A DNA stretch of 50,363 bases from Saccharomonospora azurea NA-128 (GCF_000231055.2 NZ_CM001466.1:1956308-2006670); one strand, 5' to 3'; counted from the first letter of the stretch, positions 34,206 to 42,216 are shown. Notes: generated by a model not told the origin, from the letters alone. Translations and numbers: made by a program.

Positions 34206-35848
34206 CAGAACTCTCCCAGCCGCGCGTGCGGGGCACGCACGCTCTCGATCAGCGCCGCGACGAGCACCGTCACCGCCATCAGCAACGCGCATCCCGCGTA
34301 CGCCATCAGGTGGTTCAGCTCGCCGGGCCGGTTGATGAGGTCCGCGACGGCGACCGGCAGGGTGGGCGCGTCGGGCCGCGCGAGGAAACTCGTGGCGCCG
34401 AACTCCCCGAGCGCGACGACGTACCCGAAGGCCGCCGCCGCGATGAGGGAACGGGCGACGAGCGGGAAGTCGACCTCCCGCCACACCCTCGCGGGGCTCG
34501 CGCCGAGCGTCGCGGCGGCCTGGCGCAGCCGCTCGTCCACCGAACGCAGCACCGGCAGCACGAGCCGCACCACCATGGGGATGATCACCAGCGCTTGGGC
34601 GAACGGCACCAGCAGCGGCGACGTCCGCAGATCCCACGGCAGATCGCCCAGAGTCACCAGGTACCCGAAGCCCACGGTCACCGCCGACACGCCGAGGGGC
34701 AGCATCAGCGCCGCATCGGTGAGCTCCCCGGTCGTCCTGGCGGCCCGGCTCGGCGAGCGGCGCAACACCACCACCGTGACGGCCGCCAGCACGCCCACGA
34801 CGAGCGCGAGCATCGTGGCGTCGGACGCGGTGCGCAGCGAGTTCAGCGCCGCGTCCCACCCGGTGACGTTCAGCGCCCCGTTCTCCCCGGCCCCGGACAG
34901 GGCGCGGTAGCCGTCGAGCGTCCACCCGTCCCGACCCGACAGCGAGCGGACCAGCAGCGCGACGATCGGCGTCAGCAGCAGAGCCAGCACCACCGCCGCG
35001 GCCGCCACCACTCCCCACTCGCCGCCCTCCGGTCTGCGGGCGGTGTGCCGGGCCGCACGGAGTTGGGCCGCGGCCTCGTTGCGGCGGCGGGCCACCGCGC
35101 CGACCACCAGCGCGGCGACGACGGCGACGAGTTGCACCAGCGACAGCGCCGCCGCCCCGGAGAGGTCGAGGAGGTTCACCGTGCGCAGGTAGATCTCGGT
35201 CTCCAGCGTGCGGTACCGGTTGCCGCCCAACATGAGCACCACGCCGAAGCTCGTGGCGCAGAACAGGAAGACGACGGCGGCGGACGCCGACACCGCGGGC
35301 AGCAGGGCCGGCAACGTCACGGTCCGGAACGCCCGGAACCGCGACGCGCCCAGGGAACGGGCCGCGTCCTCGACCCGCCGGTCGAGATGCGACCACAACC
35401 CGCCGACGGTGCGGGCGACGACGGCGACGTTGAAGAACGCGTTCGCGACGACGATGCCGAGCACACCGCTGTCGGGCCACAGCGCGCGGAACGCCAGGCC
35501 CACGACCACGGTCGGCAGCACGAACGGCACCAGCACGAGGGTGCGGACGACGGCGATGCCGGGCAGGCGGACCCGCGCCAGCAGGAACGCCAACGGGAAC
35601 CCGGCGACCAGCGCGACGACCGTGGCTCCCAGCGCCTGCACCACGGTGAACGCCGCGAGTCGCCACGTCGACGCGTCGGCGAGCGTCTCGGCGACCCCGC
35701 CGTCGCTGAAGCCGAGCCGGATGATGGCGACGACCGGCCAGGCGAAGAAGAGCCCCAGGAACACGACGGGCAGCACGCCCAGCGCACCGACCGCCGTCGC
35801 CCTCCGCAGCCCGGGCCGGGATGTCAGCCCTCCAGCAACCCGCGCCAT
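34205..35848 (-). CDS. thiP: Thiamine-type ABC transporter permease, two fused permease domains (ThiP-like)
   Basis: The product has 547 residues with about twelve membrane segments in two homologous halves. Each half has a coupling motif: VEDAARSLGASRFRAFRTV in the first and RQAAATLGASPARVWREVDF in the second. This single-chain double permease is the ThiP form. The ATG at 35848 lies inside the end of the binding-protein gene (25-base overlap) and has no strong ribosome-binding site; a GTG at 35860 in the same frame is the alternative. Reading is probably coupled to thiB. Confidence 0.9.
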   Translation of the reverse strand: MARVAGGLTSRPGLRRATAVGALGVLPVVFLGLFFAWPVVAIIRLGFSDGGVAETLADASTWRLAAFTVVQALGATVVALVAGFPLAFLLARVRLPGIAVVRTLVLVPFVLPTVVVGLAFRALWPDSGVLGIVVANAFFNVAVVARTVGGLWSHLDRRVEDAARSLGASRFRAFRTVTLPALLPAVSASAAVVFLFCATSFGVVLMLGGNRYRTLETEIYLRTVNLLDLSGAAALSLVQLVAVVAALVVGAVARRRNEAAAQLRAARHTARRPEGGEWGVVAAAAVVLALLLTPIVALLVRSLSGRDGWTLDGYRALSGAGENGALNVTGWDAALNSLRTASDATMLALVVGVLAAVTVVVLRRSPSRAARTTGELTDAALMLPLGVSAVTVGFGYLVTLGDLPWDLRTSPLLVPFAQALVIIPMVVRLVLPVLRSVDERLRQAAATLGASPARVWREVDFPLVARSLIAAAAFGYVVALGEFGATSFLARPDAPTLPVAVADLINRPGELNHLMAYAGCALLMAVTVLVAALIESVRAPHARLGEF

Positions 35849-36900
35849 TGCTTGATCCACTGTTCGCGGTTGGCCTGCACCTGCTCACCCGACAGCGAGA
35901 TCGGCTCGCGAGGCAGCGGCGCGGCCTGGGCCCAGCCCTCCGGCAGGGCGACGCCCTCCCGGGTCGGGTAGACGAACATGTTCTCGGCGACGGTCGACTG
36001 GAACTCGTGCGACAGCAGGAAGTCGATCACCTTGCCCGCCTCGTCGGGATGCTGCGTGCCCTCCAGCACGCCCGCGTACTCGACCTGCCGGTAGCAGGTG
36101 TCGAGCAACGCCTTGGTGCGCGGCGTGCCGTCGGGACCGATCTCGGCGGCGGGCGACGACGCGTACGACAGCACGATCGGCCGGTCGCCCTCGCCGGAGG
36201 ATCCCGAGAAGTCCTGCGTGTAGGCCTCGGTCCACCCGCTGACGACCTTCACGCCGTTGTCCTTGAGCTCACCCCAGTACTCGCGCCAGCCGCCGTCCTC
36301 ACCGAACTCCGACACGGTGGCGAACAGGAACGCCAGCCCGGGCGACGACGTCGCCGGGCTCGGGACCACGAACAGGTCCTCGTACTCCGGCTCGGTCAGG
36401 TCTTCGAGGCTGGTCGGCTCGGGCACGTCGTTCTCGGCGAACCACTCGGTGTCGATGTTGACGCACACGTCACCGACGTCCACCGCCGACAGCCGCTGCT
36501 GCGGGTCGACGGCGTAGCGCTGCGGGCCGCGATCGGCCTCCGGCGACGTGTACGGCTGGAAGACGCCTTCCGAGAGCGCCCGCGACGCGAACGTCGAGTC
36601 GATGCCGAACGCGACGTCGGCGATGGGATTGTCCTTGGTGAGCACCAGCTTGTTGGTGAGCTCGCCCGCGTCGCCTTCCTTGCGCACCTCGATCCGGACT
36701 CCGGCCCGCTGCTCGAACGCGTCGACGACCTCCTGCGGGACGGCCCACGACTGGTGCGTGACGAGGGTCACCGTGACCGGCCCGGTCTCCTGTTCCTCCT
36801 CGCCGCCGATGACCGTGCACCCGGCCGTCAGTGCTCCGGCCGAGAGCAGCGCGAGCGCCGCGCGCAACGACGTTGACCACTGGCCCGACCTCTGGCCCAT
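35824..36900 (-). CDS. thiB: Thiamine-binding lipoprotein
   Basis: The product has 358 residues. The signal peptide ends in a lipobox LTAGC with Cys28. The mature part begins VTVTLVTHQSWAVPQEVVDAF and contains NPIADVAFGIDSTFASRAL, both close to ThiB thiamine/TMP/TPP-binding proteins, and ends with a YPTREGVALPEGW segment that in this family lies at the ligand cleft. GAGGAGG lies 4 bases before the ATG at 36900. It is the first gene of thiB-thiP-ATPase, and a TPP riboswitch stands upstream, so the operon should be turned off when thiamine pyrophosphate is plentiful. Confidence 0.92.
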   Translation of the reverse strand: MGQRSGQWSTSLRAALALLSAGALTAGCTVIGGEEEQETGPVTVTLVTHQSWAVPQEVVDAFEQRAGVRIEVRKEGDAGELTNKLVLTKDNPIADVAFGIDSTFASRALSEGVFQPYTSPEADRGPQRYAVDPQQRLSAVDVGDVCVNIDTEWFAENDVPEPTSLEDLTEPEYEDLFVVPSPATSSPGLAFLFATVSEFGEDGGWREYWGELKDNGVKVVSGWTEAYTQDFSGSSGEGDRPIVLSYASSPAAEIGPDGTPRTKALLDTCYRQVEYAGVLEGTQHPDEAGKVIDFLLSHEFQSTVAENMFVYPTREGVALPEGWAQAAPLPREPISLSGEQVQANREQWIKQWRGLLEG

Positions 36901-36904
36901 CAAG

Positions 36905-36929
36905 CCTCCTCGCGTGGCCGCGCAGGAGG
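36905..36929 (-). promoter_or_regulatory. Hairpin that can sequester the thiB ribosome-binding site
   Basis: In the mRNA, CCTCCT-G-CGCG is followed by the loop GCCA and then CGCG-AGGAGG. The AGGAGG strand is the thiB ribosome-binding site itself. Ten base pairs with one bulged G would hide it. The element lies between the TPP aptamer and the start codon, so it is the likely output of the riboswitch at the level of translation. Confidence 0.55.
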
Positions 36930-36940
36930 TTGTGTGAAGC

Positions 36941-37029
36941 GACCTTCCTGCGTCGGCATGATCCGAATCAGGTGCGGACGGTCGTGGGCCGCGTGCCCAC
37001 CTCTCAGCCCGGCGCGCCGAACTCCCGTG
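36941..37029 (-). promoter_or_regulatory. TPP riboswitch (THI element)
   Basis: The minus strand carries the conserved TPP aptamer blocks in order: GGGCTGAGAGG, then a GTGGGC...GCCCAC stem, then ACCTGATTCGGATCATGCCG followed by ACGCAGGAAG. Spacing and order match known THI elements of actinobacteria. Binding of thiamine pyrophosphate normally represses the downstream genes; here these are the thiamine-uptake genes. Confidence 0.92.
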
Positions 37030-37069
37030 GCAGCGTGCAGCGTACCCGGCCGCGTACCACGATTGGCCC

Positions 37070-37360
37070 ATGACGGAGTTGTTGAGTGACGAGAGCATCG
37101 ACGAGGCCCTGCGCACGCTGCCGGAGTGGCGACGTGCGGGCGACGCGATCGAGCGCACCACCGAGCTGGCGAGCTTCCCCGCCGCCATCGATGCGGTGAA
37201 CCGCGTCGCCGAGCGCGCCGAGGCCGCGAATCACCATCCGGACATCGATATCCGTTGGCGCACAGTGACTTTCCGCCTCAGCACCCACTCCCACGGCGGG
37301 ATCACCGACAAGGACGTCGCGTTCGCCAGGGAGGTCGACGAGGTGATATCGAGCGTGTGA
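37070..37360 (+). CDS. 4a-hydroxytetrahydrobiopterin dehydratase (PCD/DCoH)
   Basis: The product has 96 residues, the usual size. The family signature is NHHPDIDIRWRTVTFRLSTH with His55-His56-Pro57, plus SHGGITDKDVAFAREVD at the end. The enzyme regenerates pterin cofactor after aromatic amino-acid hydroxylation by dehydrating the 4a-carbinolamine. No hydroxylase gene is nearby; in many bacteria the protein is encoded alone and may act on related pterins. The ATG at 37070 fits the family start. It is divergent from the riboswitch-controlled thiamine operon. Confidence 0.9.
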   Translation: MTELLSDESIDEALRTLPEWRRAGDAIERTTELASFPAAIDAVNRVAERAEAANHHPDIDIRWRTVTFRLSTHSHGGITDKDVAFAREVDEVISSV

Positions 37361-37448
37361 TTCGTACCGATTCGGGCAACTCTCGCGGGGACGCCGAACG
37401 TTAGGCGTGGTGAGGACCGATCACCTGGAACACCGAGGGGAGTGCGCG

Positions 37449-37703
37449 ATGATTCGCTTTGTCCGGCGTGTGCCGATCGCGTCGGCGCTGGCTCTGCTGA
37501 TGGTTCTGACGGTGGGTGCGGCGCACCCCGCAGGCGCGGAGCCGACGGAGACAAAGCGACCTCCCGAGAGCGCCGCCACCGCGCCGTCCGACGAGGTGAT
37601 CCAGGCACTCGTCGTCGGCGGTACGGCCTTCGCACTGATGATCGCCGCCGCGGCGGCGGTGCTGTTCTACACGGCTCGCCGTCGGGCGGACGACCCGATG
37701 TGA
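37449..37703 (+). CDS. Small exported single-pass membrane protein
   Basis: The product has 84 residues. A signal peptide spans about residues 1-29 (RFVRRVPIASALALLMVLTV, ending HPAGA). A short polar exported part of about 25 residues follows, then a membrane helix (ALVVGGTAFALMIAAAAAVL) and a positive tail YTARRRADD, giving an outside-N, inside-C topology. GGGGAG lies 6 bases before the ATG. The function is not recognised; such proteins often assist larger membrane complexes. A 35-residue membrane protein follows 124 bases downstream. Confidence 0.65.
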   Translation: MIRFVRRVPIASALALLMVLTVGAAHPAGAEPTETKRPPESAATAPSDEVIQALVVGGTAFALMIAAAAAVLFYTARRRADDPM

Positions 37704-37827
37704 TCACGTCGCCCTCGGAAGGCCCACCGCGGTCTTCCGAGGGCACCATGCTCCGTTCGTGGTCGCGCGTAACGAAATGCTTGATCAGAGCGGTGAGCAG
37801 GGTGTCGAGGCACACCGGAGGACAGCC

Positions 37828-37935
37828 ATGCACCGCAACGCTCCTGCGCTCACCCCGAACCAGCGCACCGTGGTCGTCGCAGTCGCCACCGCGATCACGT
37901 TCCTGCTCCTTCTCGTGCTGGGTGCGCTGGGATGA
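37828..37935 (+). CDS. Tiny (35-residue) membrane protein
   Basis: The frame starts with ATG at 37828, six bases after GGAGG, and ends at a TGA at 37935. The peptide begins MHRNAPALTPNQRT and continues as one hydrophobic helix ending LLLLVLGALG. The strong ribosome-binding site, good codon use and clean membrane helix argue that it is translated. Many such mini-proteins in actinobacteria have no assigned role. It ends 11 bases before the first ATGAG-N6-CTCAT site. Confidence 0.5.
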   Translation: MHRNAPALTPNQRTVVVAVATAITFLLLLVLGALG

Positions 37936-37945
37936 CACTCGCGCG

Positions 37946-37961
37946 ATGAGAGAACTCTCAT
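37946..37961. promoter_or_regulatory. Operator-like inverted repeat, site A
   Basis: The sequence is ATGAG-AGAACT-CTCAT; the arms extend to a 7-base perfect palindrome around AA. Its centre is 53 bases upstream of the phosphotransferase-like start. The same ATGAG-N6-CTCAT pattern recurs at 39197 and 42263. Confidence 0.55.
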
Positions 37962-38006
37962 GACGGGTTCATCGAGGTCCCACGGGCGCGTTCCACCCTG
38001 TACGGA

Positions 38007-39200
38007 ATGACCCCGATCTCCCCCTCGCCCCGCGCTCGTGACCTGAACCTGTTGCTCGGTGAGTCCGCGAGGGACCTCGTGGGCACCGTCGTCGAGGCCA
38101 CCGCCGAGGGCGTCGCCGACTCGGTGCGACCGACGTCGGTGACCGTGCGGCCCTCGGGAGACACGCTCGTGCGCTACGCCGTCGCCGTCCGCCGGCGCGA
38201 CCCCCCGATCGTCCGCGAGACGCTCGTCGCCGCGACCGGAGGGCTCGTGCCCGAGGGTGCCGCGGTCGTGGCGGGTGACGTCCACGGCGAGTCCGTCGAG
38301 GTCGGTCTGTGGCGCTGGCCGCACGACCCGGCCCTGCCCGCGCTCGCCCGCGCCGTCGACGGTGAGGGTGTGCGTGCGGTGCTGGCGCGGGCCGGTGTGC
38401 CGTCGGCGCGGTCGGCGAGCGTCGCCGTGCAGACCTACCGGCCCGGGCGGCGCGCGGTGCTGGCCATCACGACCGGGTCCGAGCGGCTGTTCGCCAAAGT
38501 GGTCCCGCCGGGGGAACTGGCGGGCCTGCGCGAGCGCCACGAGCTGCTCGCGGATCACCTCCCGGTTCCCCGGCTGCTGGCCACCACCGACGACGGGCTC
38601 GCGCTCATGCCCGCCCTGCGCGGAACGTCGGGCCGGACCGCCCTGCGGCAGGGGCAGCCGATGCCCGACGCGGCGGCGCTGGAGGCGCTGCTCGATCGCC
38701 TCCCCGGCGACCTCGTCGCGATGGGGAAGACGTCCGATCACCGTCGGCGGGCTCGGCACTACGGGGCCGTGCTCGCGCTCACCGCGGGCAACGACGGCGT
38801 GCGGGCGACCGAGATCGCCGACCGGATCGCCGACGCCGACGTCGGGGAGTATCCCGTCGTCGCCGTGCACGGCGACTTCTACGAGCACCAGCTCCTCCTC
38901 GACCACGGGACCGTGACGGGGTTGCTCGACGTCGACACGGCCGGGCCGGGACGACGGATCGACGACTGGGCGAACCTCCTGGCGCATCTCGCGATCACCG
39001 ACACGCCGCACGCTCGCTCCTGGGCCGACCACGTCCTGCACCACGTGCGGGAACGCGTCGACGTCGCCCATCTGCGGCCCCGGGTCGCCTCGGCGGTGCT
39101 GGGTCTCGCCACGGGGCCGTTCCGCACCCAGCGCAGCGACTGGCGCGAGCGCACCCGTCGGCGCATCGCCCTGGCCGAAGAGTGGCTCACCGGTTCATGA
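38007..39200 (+). CDS. Phosphotransferase-family protein (aminoglycoside-phosphotransferase/kinase-like fold)
   Basis: The product has 397 residues. The C-terminal 200 residues have the APH-like kinase pattern: a glycine-poor N-lobe with LFAKVV (the Lys for ATP), then VVAVHGDFYEHQLLLDHG with the catalytic HGD, and the metal-binding segment GLLDVDTAGPGRRIDDWANLL. Members phosphorylate small molecules such as sugars, choline or aminoglycosides; the substrate is not fixed by sequence and resistance should not be assumed. The N-terminal 130 residues look like a separate domain I do not recognise. An operator-like repeat shared with the nearby two-component locus precedes it. Confidence 0.75.
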   Translation: MTPISPSPRARDLNLLLGESARDLVGTVVEATAEGVADSVRPTSVTVRPSGDTLVRYAVAVRRRDPPIVRETLVAATGGLVPEGAAVVAGDVHGESVEVGLWRWPHDPALPALARAVDGEGVRAVLARAGVPSARSASVAVQTYRPGRRAVLAITTGSERLFAKVVPPGELAGLRERHELLADHLPVPRLLATTDDGLALMPALRGTSGRTALRQGQPMPDAAALEALLDRLPGDLVAMGKTSDHRRRARHYGAVLALTAGNDGVRATEIADRIADADVGEYPVVAVHGDFYEHQLLLDHGTVTGLLDVDTAGPGRRIDDWANLLAHLAITDTPHARSWADHVLHHVRERVDVAHLRPRVASAVLGLATGPFRTQRSDWRERTRRRIALAEEWLTGS

Positions 39201-39212
39201 GAAGCCCCTCAT
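39197..39212. promoter_or_regulatory. Operator-like inverted repeat, site B
   Basis: The sequence is ATGAG-AAGCCC-CTCAT followed by CCGG. Its centre lies 91 bases before the start of the Asp-rich exported protein; it begins within the stop codon of the phosphotransferase-like gene. It matches sites A and C in half-sites and spacing and shares CTCATCCGGC with site C. Confidence 0.6.
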
Positions 39213-39295
39213 CCGGCTCTCCGGATCTTCTCACCGCCGTTCGCGAATCTGGATCACGTCAGAGACGAACACCTCCACGAGGAAGGGACAACACC

Positions 39296-39667
39296 ATGGC
39301 TGCACGTCCGAACTGGAAGATCCTGACCGTCGGCGCCGCGCTGGCGGGCCTGGGAATCACCGGCACCGGCATCGCGATGGCCGACGGCAACGGTGACGAC
39401 GCCGCGCGCGTCCAGCCGATCGAGGTCACCGCGGCACCGTCGCAGGCCGCGGACGCGGCTCCGGCACCGAACGCGGGCGACGCCGAGGGCAAGACCGGGG
39501 CGGCCGATCAGGACAGCCCCGACAACACGCCCGACGACAACTCGCCCGACGACAACTCGCCCGACAACACGCCCGACGACAACTCGCCGGACAACACCCC
39601 GGACGACGGCAGTGCCGACGACACTGCCGACGACACTGCCGACGACGACACCCCGGACAACGGCTGA
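39296..39667 (+). CDS. Exported Asp-rich repeat protein
   Basis: The product has 123 residues from an ATG at 39296 with GGAAGGGA upstream. A signal peptide covers about residues 1-29 (hydrophobic run ending GIAMA). After an Ala/Pro linker the last 55 residues consist of short repeats of the type DNSPD and DNTPD with ADDTADD at the end, encoded by imperfect 12- and 15-base tandem units. The mature protein is very acidic and has no anchor or sortase motif. Binding of divalent cations or cell-wall polymers is a reasonable guess. Site B lies upstream. It converges on the response regulator gene across a strong hairpin. Confidence 0.8.
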   Translation: MAARPNWKILTVGAALAGLGITGTGIAMADGNGDDAARVQPIEVTAAPSQAADAAPAPNAGDAEGKTGAADQDSPDNTPDDNSPDDNSPDNTPDDNSPDNTPDDGSADDTADDTADDDTPDNG

Positions 39668-39677
39668 CCTGCCTCGC

Positions 39678-39718
39678 CCCGCCTGCCGGACTCACCTCCC
39701 GCGAACCCGGCAGGCGGG
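39678..39718. terminator. Bidirectional terminator-like hairpin
   Basis: CCCGCCTGCCGG (39678-39689) pairs perfectly with CCGGCAGGCGGG (39707-39718) around a 17-base loop. It fills the 52-base gap between the convergent Asp-rich gene and the response regulator gene and can serve both. Confidence 0.65.
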
Positions 39719-39719
39719 C

Positions 39720-40385
39720 TCAGTCGCGGTCCTCCAACCGGTAGCCCATGCCCCGCACCGTGGTGATCCGGTCGCTGCCGAGCTTGCGTCGCAGATACCG
39801 CACGTACACGTCGACCACGTTGGAGCCGGGGTCGAAGTCGTAGCCCCAGACCTGGCTGAGCAGCTGCTCGCGCGAGAGCACCTGGCCGGGATGGCGCAGG
39901 AACGTCTCGGCGAGCGCGAACTCGCGGGCCGACAGGTCCACCGTCTCGGTCCCCACGTGCGCCCGTCGGGTCCGGAGGTCCAGTTGCAACCCGCCGTACG
40001 ACAACACGGTCGGCTCGCTGGCGCGGTCGGACACCAGCCGCAGCCGGACCCGTGCGAGCAGCTCCTCGAACCGGAACGGCTTGGGCATGTAGTCGTCGGC
40101 GCCGCCTTCCAGACCCGCGACGGTGTCCTGCACCGAGTCCCGCGCCGTCAGGATGATCACCGGGATGGCACAGCGCTCCGACCGGAGCTTGCGCAGCACG
40201 GTGAACCCGTCCATCCCCGGCAACCCGATGTCGAGCACCATCAGGTCGAACGACCCGGTGAGCGCGTACTCGTACGCGGCCGGGCCGTCCTCGACGACGG
40301 TGACCGCGAATCCGTTGGCCGTCAGGCCCTTGTTGACGAACGCGGCGATTCGGGGCTCGTCCTCCGCGACCAGGATGCGGCTCAT
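39720..40385 (-). CDS. OmpR-family response regulator
   Basis: The product has 221 residues. The receiver domain shows LVAEDE near the N-terminus, phospho-acceptor Asp52 in MVLDIGLPG, ILTARDS and KPFRFEELLAR. The winged-helix output domain runs from about residue 125 and ends TVRGMGYRLEDRD, with QVWGYDFDPGSNVVDVYVRYL typical of the OmpR/PhoB class. It should act on DNA when phosphorylated by the kinase encoded directly upstream; the two genes overlap as ATGA. The repeated ATGAG-N6-CTCAT sites nearby are its most likely targets, by inference. It is the last gene of the poly-Asp protein, kinase, regulator operon. Confidence 0.93.
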   Translation of the reverse strand: MSRILVAEDEPRIAAFVNKGLTANGFAVTVVEDGPAAYEYALTGSFDLMVLDIGLPGMDGFTVLRKLRSERCAIPVIILTARDSVQDTVAGLEGGADDYMPKPFRFEELLARVRLRLVSDRASEPTVLSYGGLQLDLRTRRAHVGTETVDLSAREFALAETFLRHPGQVLSREQLLSQVWGYDFDPGSNVVDVYVRYLRRKLGSDRITTVRGMGYRLEDRD

Positions 40386-41881
40386 CGTCCTCCCTCCGTG
40401 TGCCTGCCGGGGTGCGGCGGCGCCGCCACCACGGGCACCTCGACCGTGAACATGGCTCCCTGCCCGGGTTCGCTGTCCAGCGTCACCCGGCCCCCGTGGG
40501 CGGCGGCGATGGCCCGCACGATCGACAGGCCCAGCCCCGCGCCCTCGGACCGGCGGCCCGAGCCGCCGCGCGCGAACCGCTCGAAGATCCGTTCGCGGTC
40601 CTCCGCCGAGACTCCGGGTCCGGAATCCTTCACGCTGAACCGCACCATCCCGCCGCTGCTGTGGGACGAGAACGCGATGCGCCCACCCACCTCGGTGTGG
40701 CGGGCGGCGTTGTCCGCGAGCGCGACGACCGCCTGGGTGATGCGCTGCGGGTCCAGCACCGCCTCGGTGTCGGCGACGTGGTCGAGCACCCACTCACGCT
40801 CACCGAGGCCGGTGATCTTGTCGAAGACGGACGACGTGAGCGCGGCGACGTCCACGGGCTCCGCGCGCAGGAACTCCGGCTGCTCCGATTTCGCGAGCAG
40901 CAGCAGGTCCGACACCATGCGGTTCATCCGCATCAGCTCGTCCTCCACGAGCGCGAGCGTGCCCGCCACGTCGTCGGGGTCGCTGGTGTCGAGCACCTCC
41001 AGATGTCCCCGCACGATGGTGATCGGGGTGCGCAGCTCGTGCCCGGCGTCGTCGACGAACCGGCGCTGCACGGCGACGGCGTTCTCCACGCGGTCGAGCA
41101 TCGCGTTGACCGTGTCGACGAGCTCGCCGATCTCGTCACCGGGACGACGGGAGGCTTGGGGGATGCGCCGGGAGAGGTCGGTGTCGGTGATCGATCGGGC
41201 CGTCGCCGTGATGTCCCGCAACGGCCTCAGGATCCGCCCCGCGACCACCCAGGCGCCCGCGGCGACGAGGAGGATCGTGGCCGCACCGGCTCCGGCCATC
41301 AGGCGGGCGATGTCGTTGACGTCCTCGCGCTCCTGGTCGGCGAAGTAGGCGGCGACGATCACGCCCCGGCGAGGGTCCTGCGCGAGGCTCACCGGCACCG
41401 CGATGTAGCGCACCTCACCGGCCGCGCTCTCGTAGAACCCCTCCTTCGGCCGATCGACGGTCGCCACCAGGTCGGTGAAGGCCCGATCGTTGGCCAGCAA
41501 CACCGGCGCCTGCTGGCGGCTCTGGTAGGCGAACGTGCCGTCGATGTAGCCGAGGAACTTCTCGTTGGGTCGCGCGAGGTTGTAGGTGATCGCGACTTCG
41601 AGCACCTGGTCCACCCCGGAGAAGGCCTGCCCCGTGGACGGGTCGATTCCGCTCTGGGTGAGGTTGGTGAACTCCTCGATCTCACTGCGGAGCGCTTCGT
41701 CCATGCGCGCGTCGACGTCGTCCACCGACAACCGCCACGTCACGAGTGTCAGGACGGCCAGTGCCACGAACACCAGCAGCAGCATCCAGGCGATGATCCG
41801 GGCCCGCGCGGTGGACAGCGCGCGACGTCGGGGCGCGGAGGCGGGCTCGGCCTGACGCCGCCGCGAACGGGAGAGCGTCAT
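40382..41881 (-). CDS. Sensor histidine kinase
   Basis: The product has 499 residues. Membrane helix 1 is at about 29-50, an extracytoplasmic sensor region of about 140 residues follows, and helix 2 is at about 195-217, then HAMP, HisKA with His281 in DDAGHELRTPITIV, and an ATPase with NAARH, DSGPGVS and GAGLGLSIV. The outside region contains GYIDGTFAYQSRQQAPVL, as in other actinobacterial kinases; its ligand is unknown. The ATG at 41881 overlaps the stop of the poly-Asp gene by one base (TGATG), so kinase synthesis is coupled to that of the acidic protein. It pairs with the following OmpR-type regulator. Confidence 0.93.
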   Translation of the reverse strand: MTLSRSRRRQAEPASAPRRRALSTARARIIAWMLLLVFVALAVLTLVTWRLSVDDVDARMDEALRSEIEEFTNLTQSGIDPSTGQAFSGVDQVLEVAITYNLARPNEKFLGYIDGTFAYQSRQQAPVLLANDRAFTDLVATVDRPKEGFYESAAGEVRYIAVPVSLAQDPRRGVIVAAYFADQEREDVNDIARLMAGAGAATILLVAAGAWVVAGRILRPLRDITATARSITDTDLSRRIPQASRRPGDEIGELVDTVNAMLDRVENAVAVQRRFVDDAGHELRTPITIVRGHLEVLDTSDPDDVAGTLALVEDELMRMNRMVSDLLLLAKSEQPEFLRAEPVDVAALTSSVFDKITGLGEREWVLDHVADTEAVLDPQRITQAVVALADNAARHTEVGGRIAFSSHSSGGMVRFSVKDSGPGVSAEDRERIFERFARGGSGRRSEGAGLGLSIVRAIAAAHGGRVTLDSEPGQGAMFTVEVPVVAAPPHPGRHTEGGR

Positions 41882-42216
41882 CAGTCGTCGTCCGCGTCGT
41901 CATCGTCGTCGTCATCATCGTCGTCGTCGCCGAAGTCGTCACGATCGTCGACGTCGTCCAGCGCAGGCGGCGGAGCCACCATGCCGTCGTCATCGTCATC
42001 GTCATCATCGTCATCGTCGTCGGCGTCGTCCTCGTCGTCGCCAGGAGCCGGAGACGGGGACGTCGACGCCTCACCGCCGGGCGGCACTTCGGGAGTACTG
42101 ACGGTGATCGGCTGGGGCAGCGGCGGCGGGGGCTCGGACCGCGTCAACAGCAACACCACCGCGAGCACCGCACCGACCGCGAGCAGGGCCGACCCGATGA
42201 CCAGCGGACGTTTCAC
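41881..42216 (-). CDS. Membrane-anchored poly-aspartate protein, first gene of the kinase operon
   Basis: The product has 111 residues when started at the GTG at 42216. Residues 4-25 form one hydrophobic helix with no obvious cleavage site, followed by a Pro-rich linker (about 28-58) and an acidic tail containing runs of 12 (residues 66-77) and 11 (residues 97-107) consecutive Asp. The tail would sit outside the cell. A TAGAAT box 7 bases before this GTG and no ribosome-binding site suggest a leaderless mRNA; a GTG at 42240 is possible but lies upstream of that box. Translational coupling to the kinase suggests the acidic protein is a sensor partner, perhaps for cations, though this is inference. 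Confidence 0.8.
   Translation of the reverse strand: MKRPLVIGSALLAVGAVLAVVLLLTRSEPPPPLPQPITVSTPEVPPGGEASTSPSPAPGDDEDDADDDDDDDDDDDDGMVAPPPALDDVDDRDDFGDDDDDDDDDDDADDD

Noticed and set aside
34206-35888. Upstream extension of the thiamine ATPase frame to 912 codons
   Set aside because: The extra part is an out-of-frame reading of thiP; the ATPase has a clean start at 34205 with TGATG coupling.
37442-37963. Plus-strand frame of 173 codons across the two small membrane-protein genes
   Set aside because: It overlaps both small genes in another frame, is Arg/Gly-rich and has no ribosome-binding site, while the two small frames have signal or membrane helices and good sites.
38007-39200. Aminoglycoside-resistance gene
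   Set aside because: The kinase fold is shared by many metabolic enzymes, and nothing in the sequence points to antibiotic substrates.
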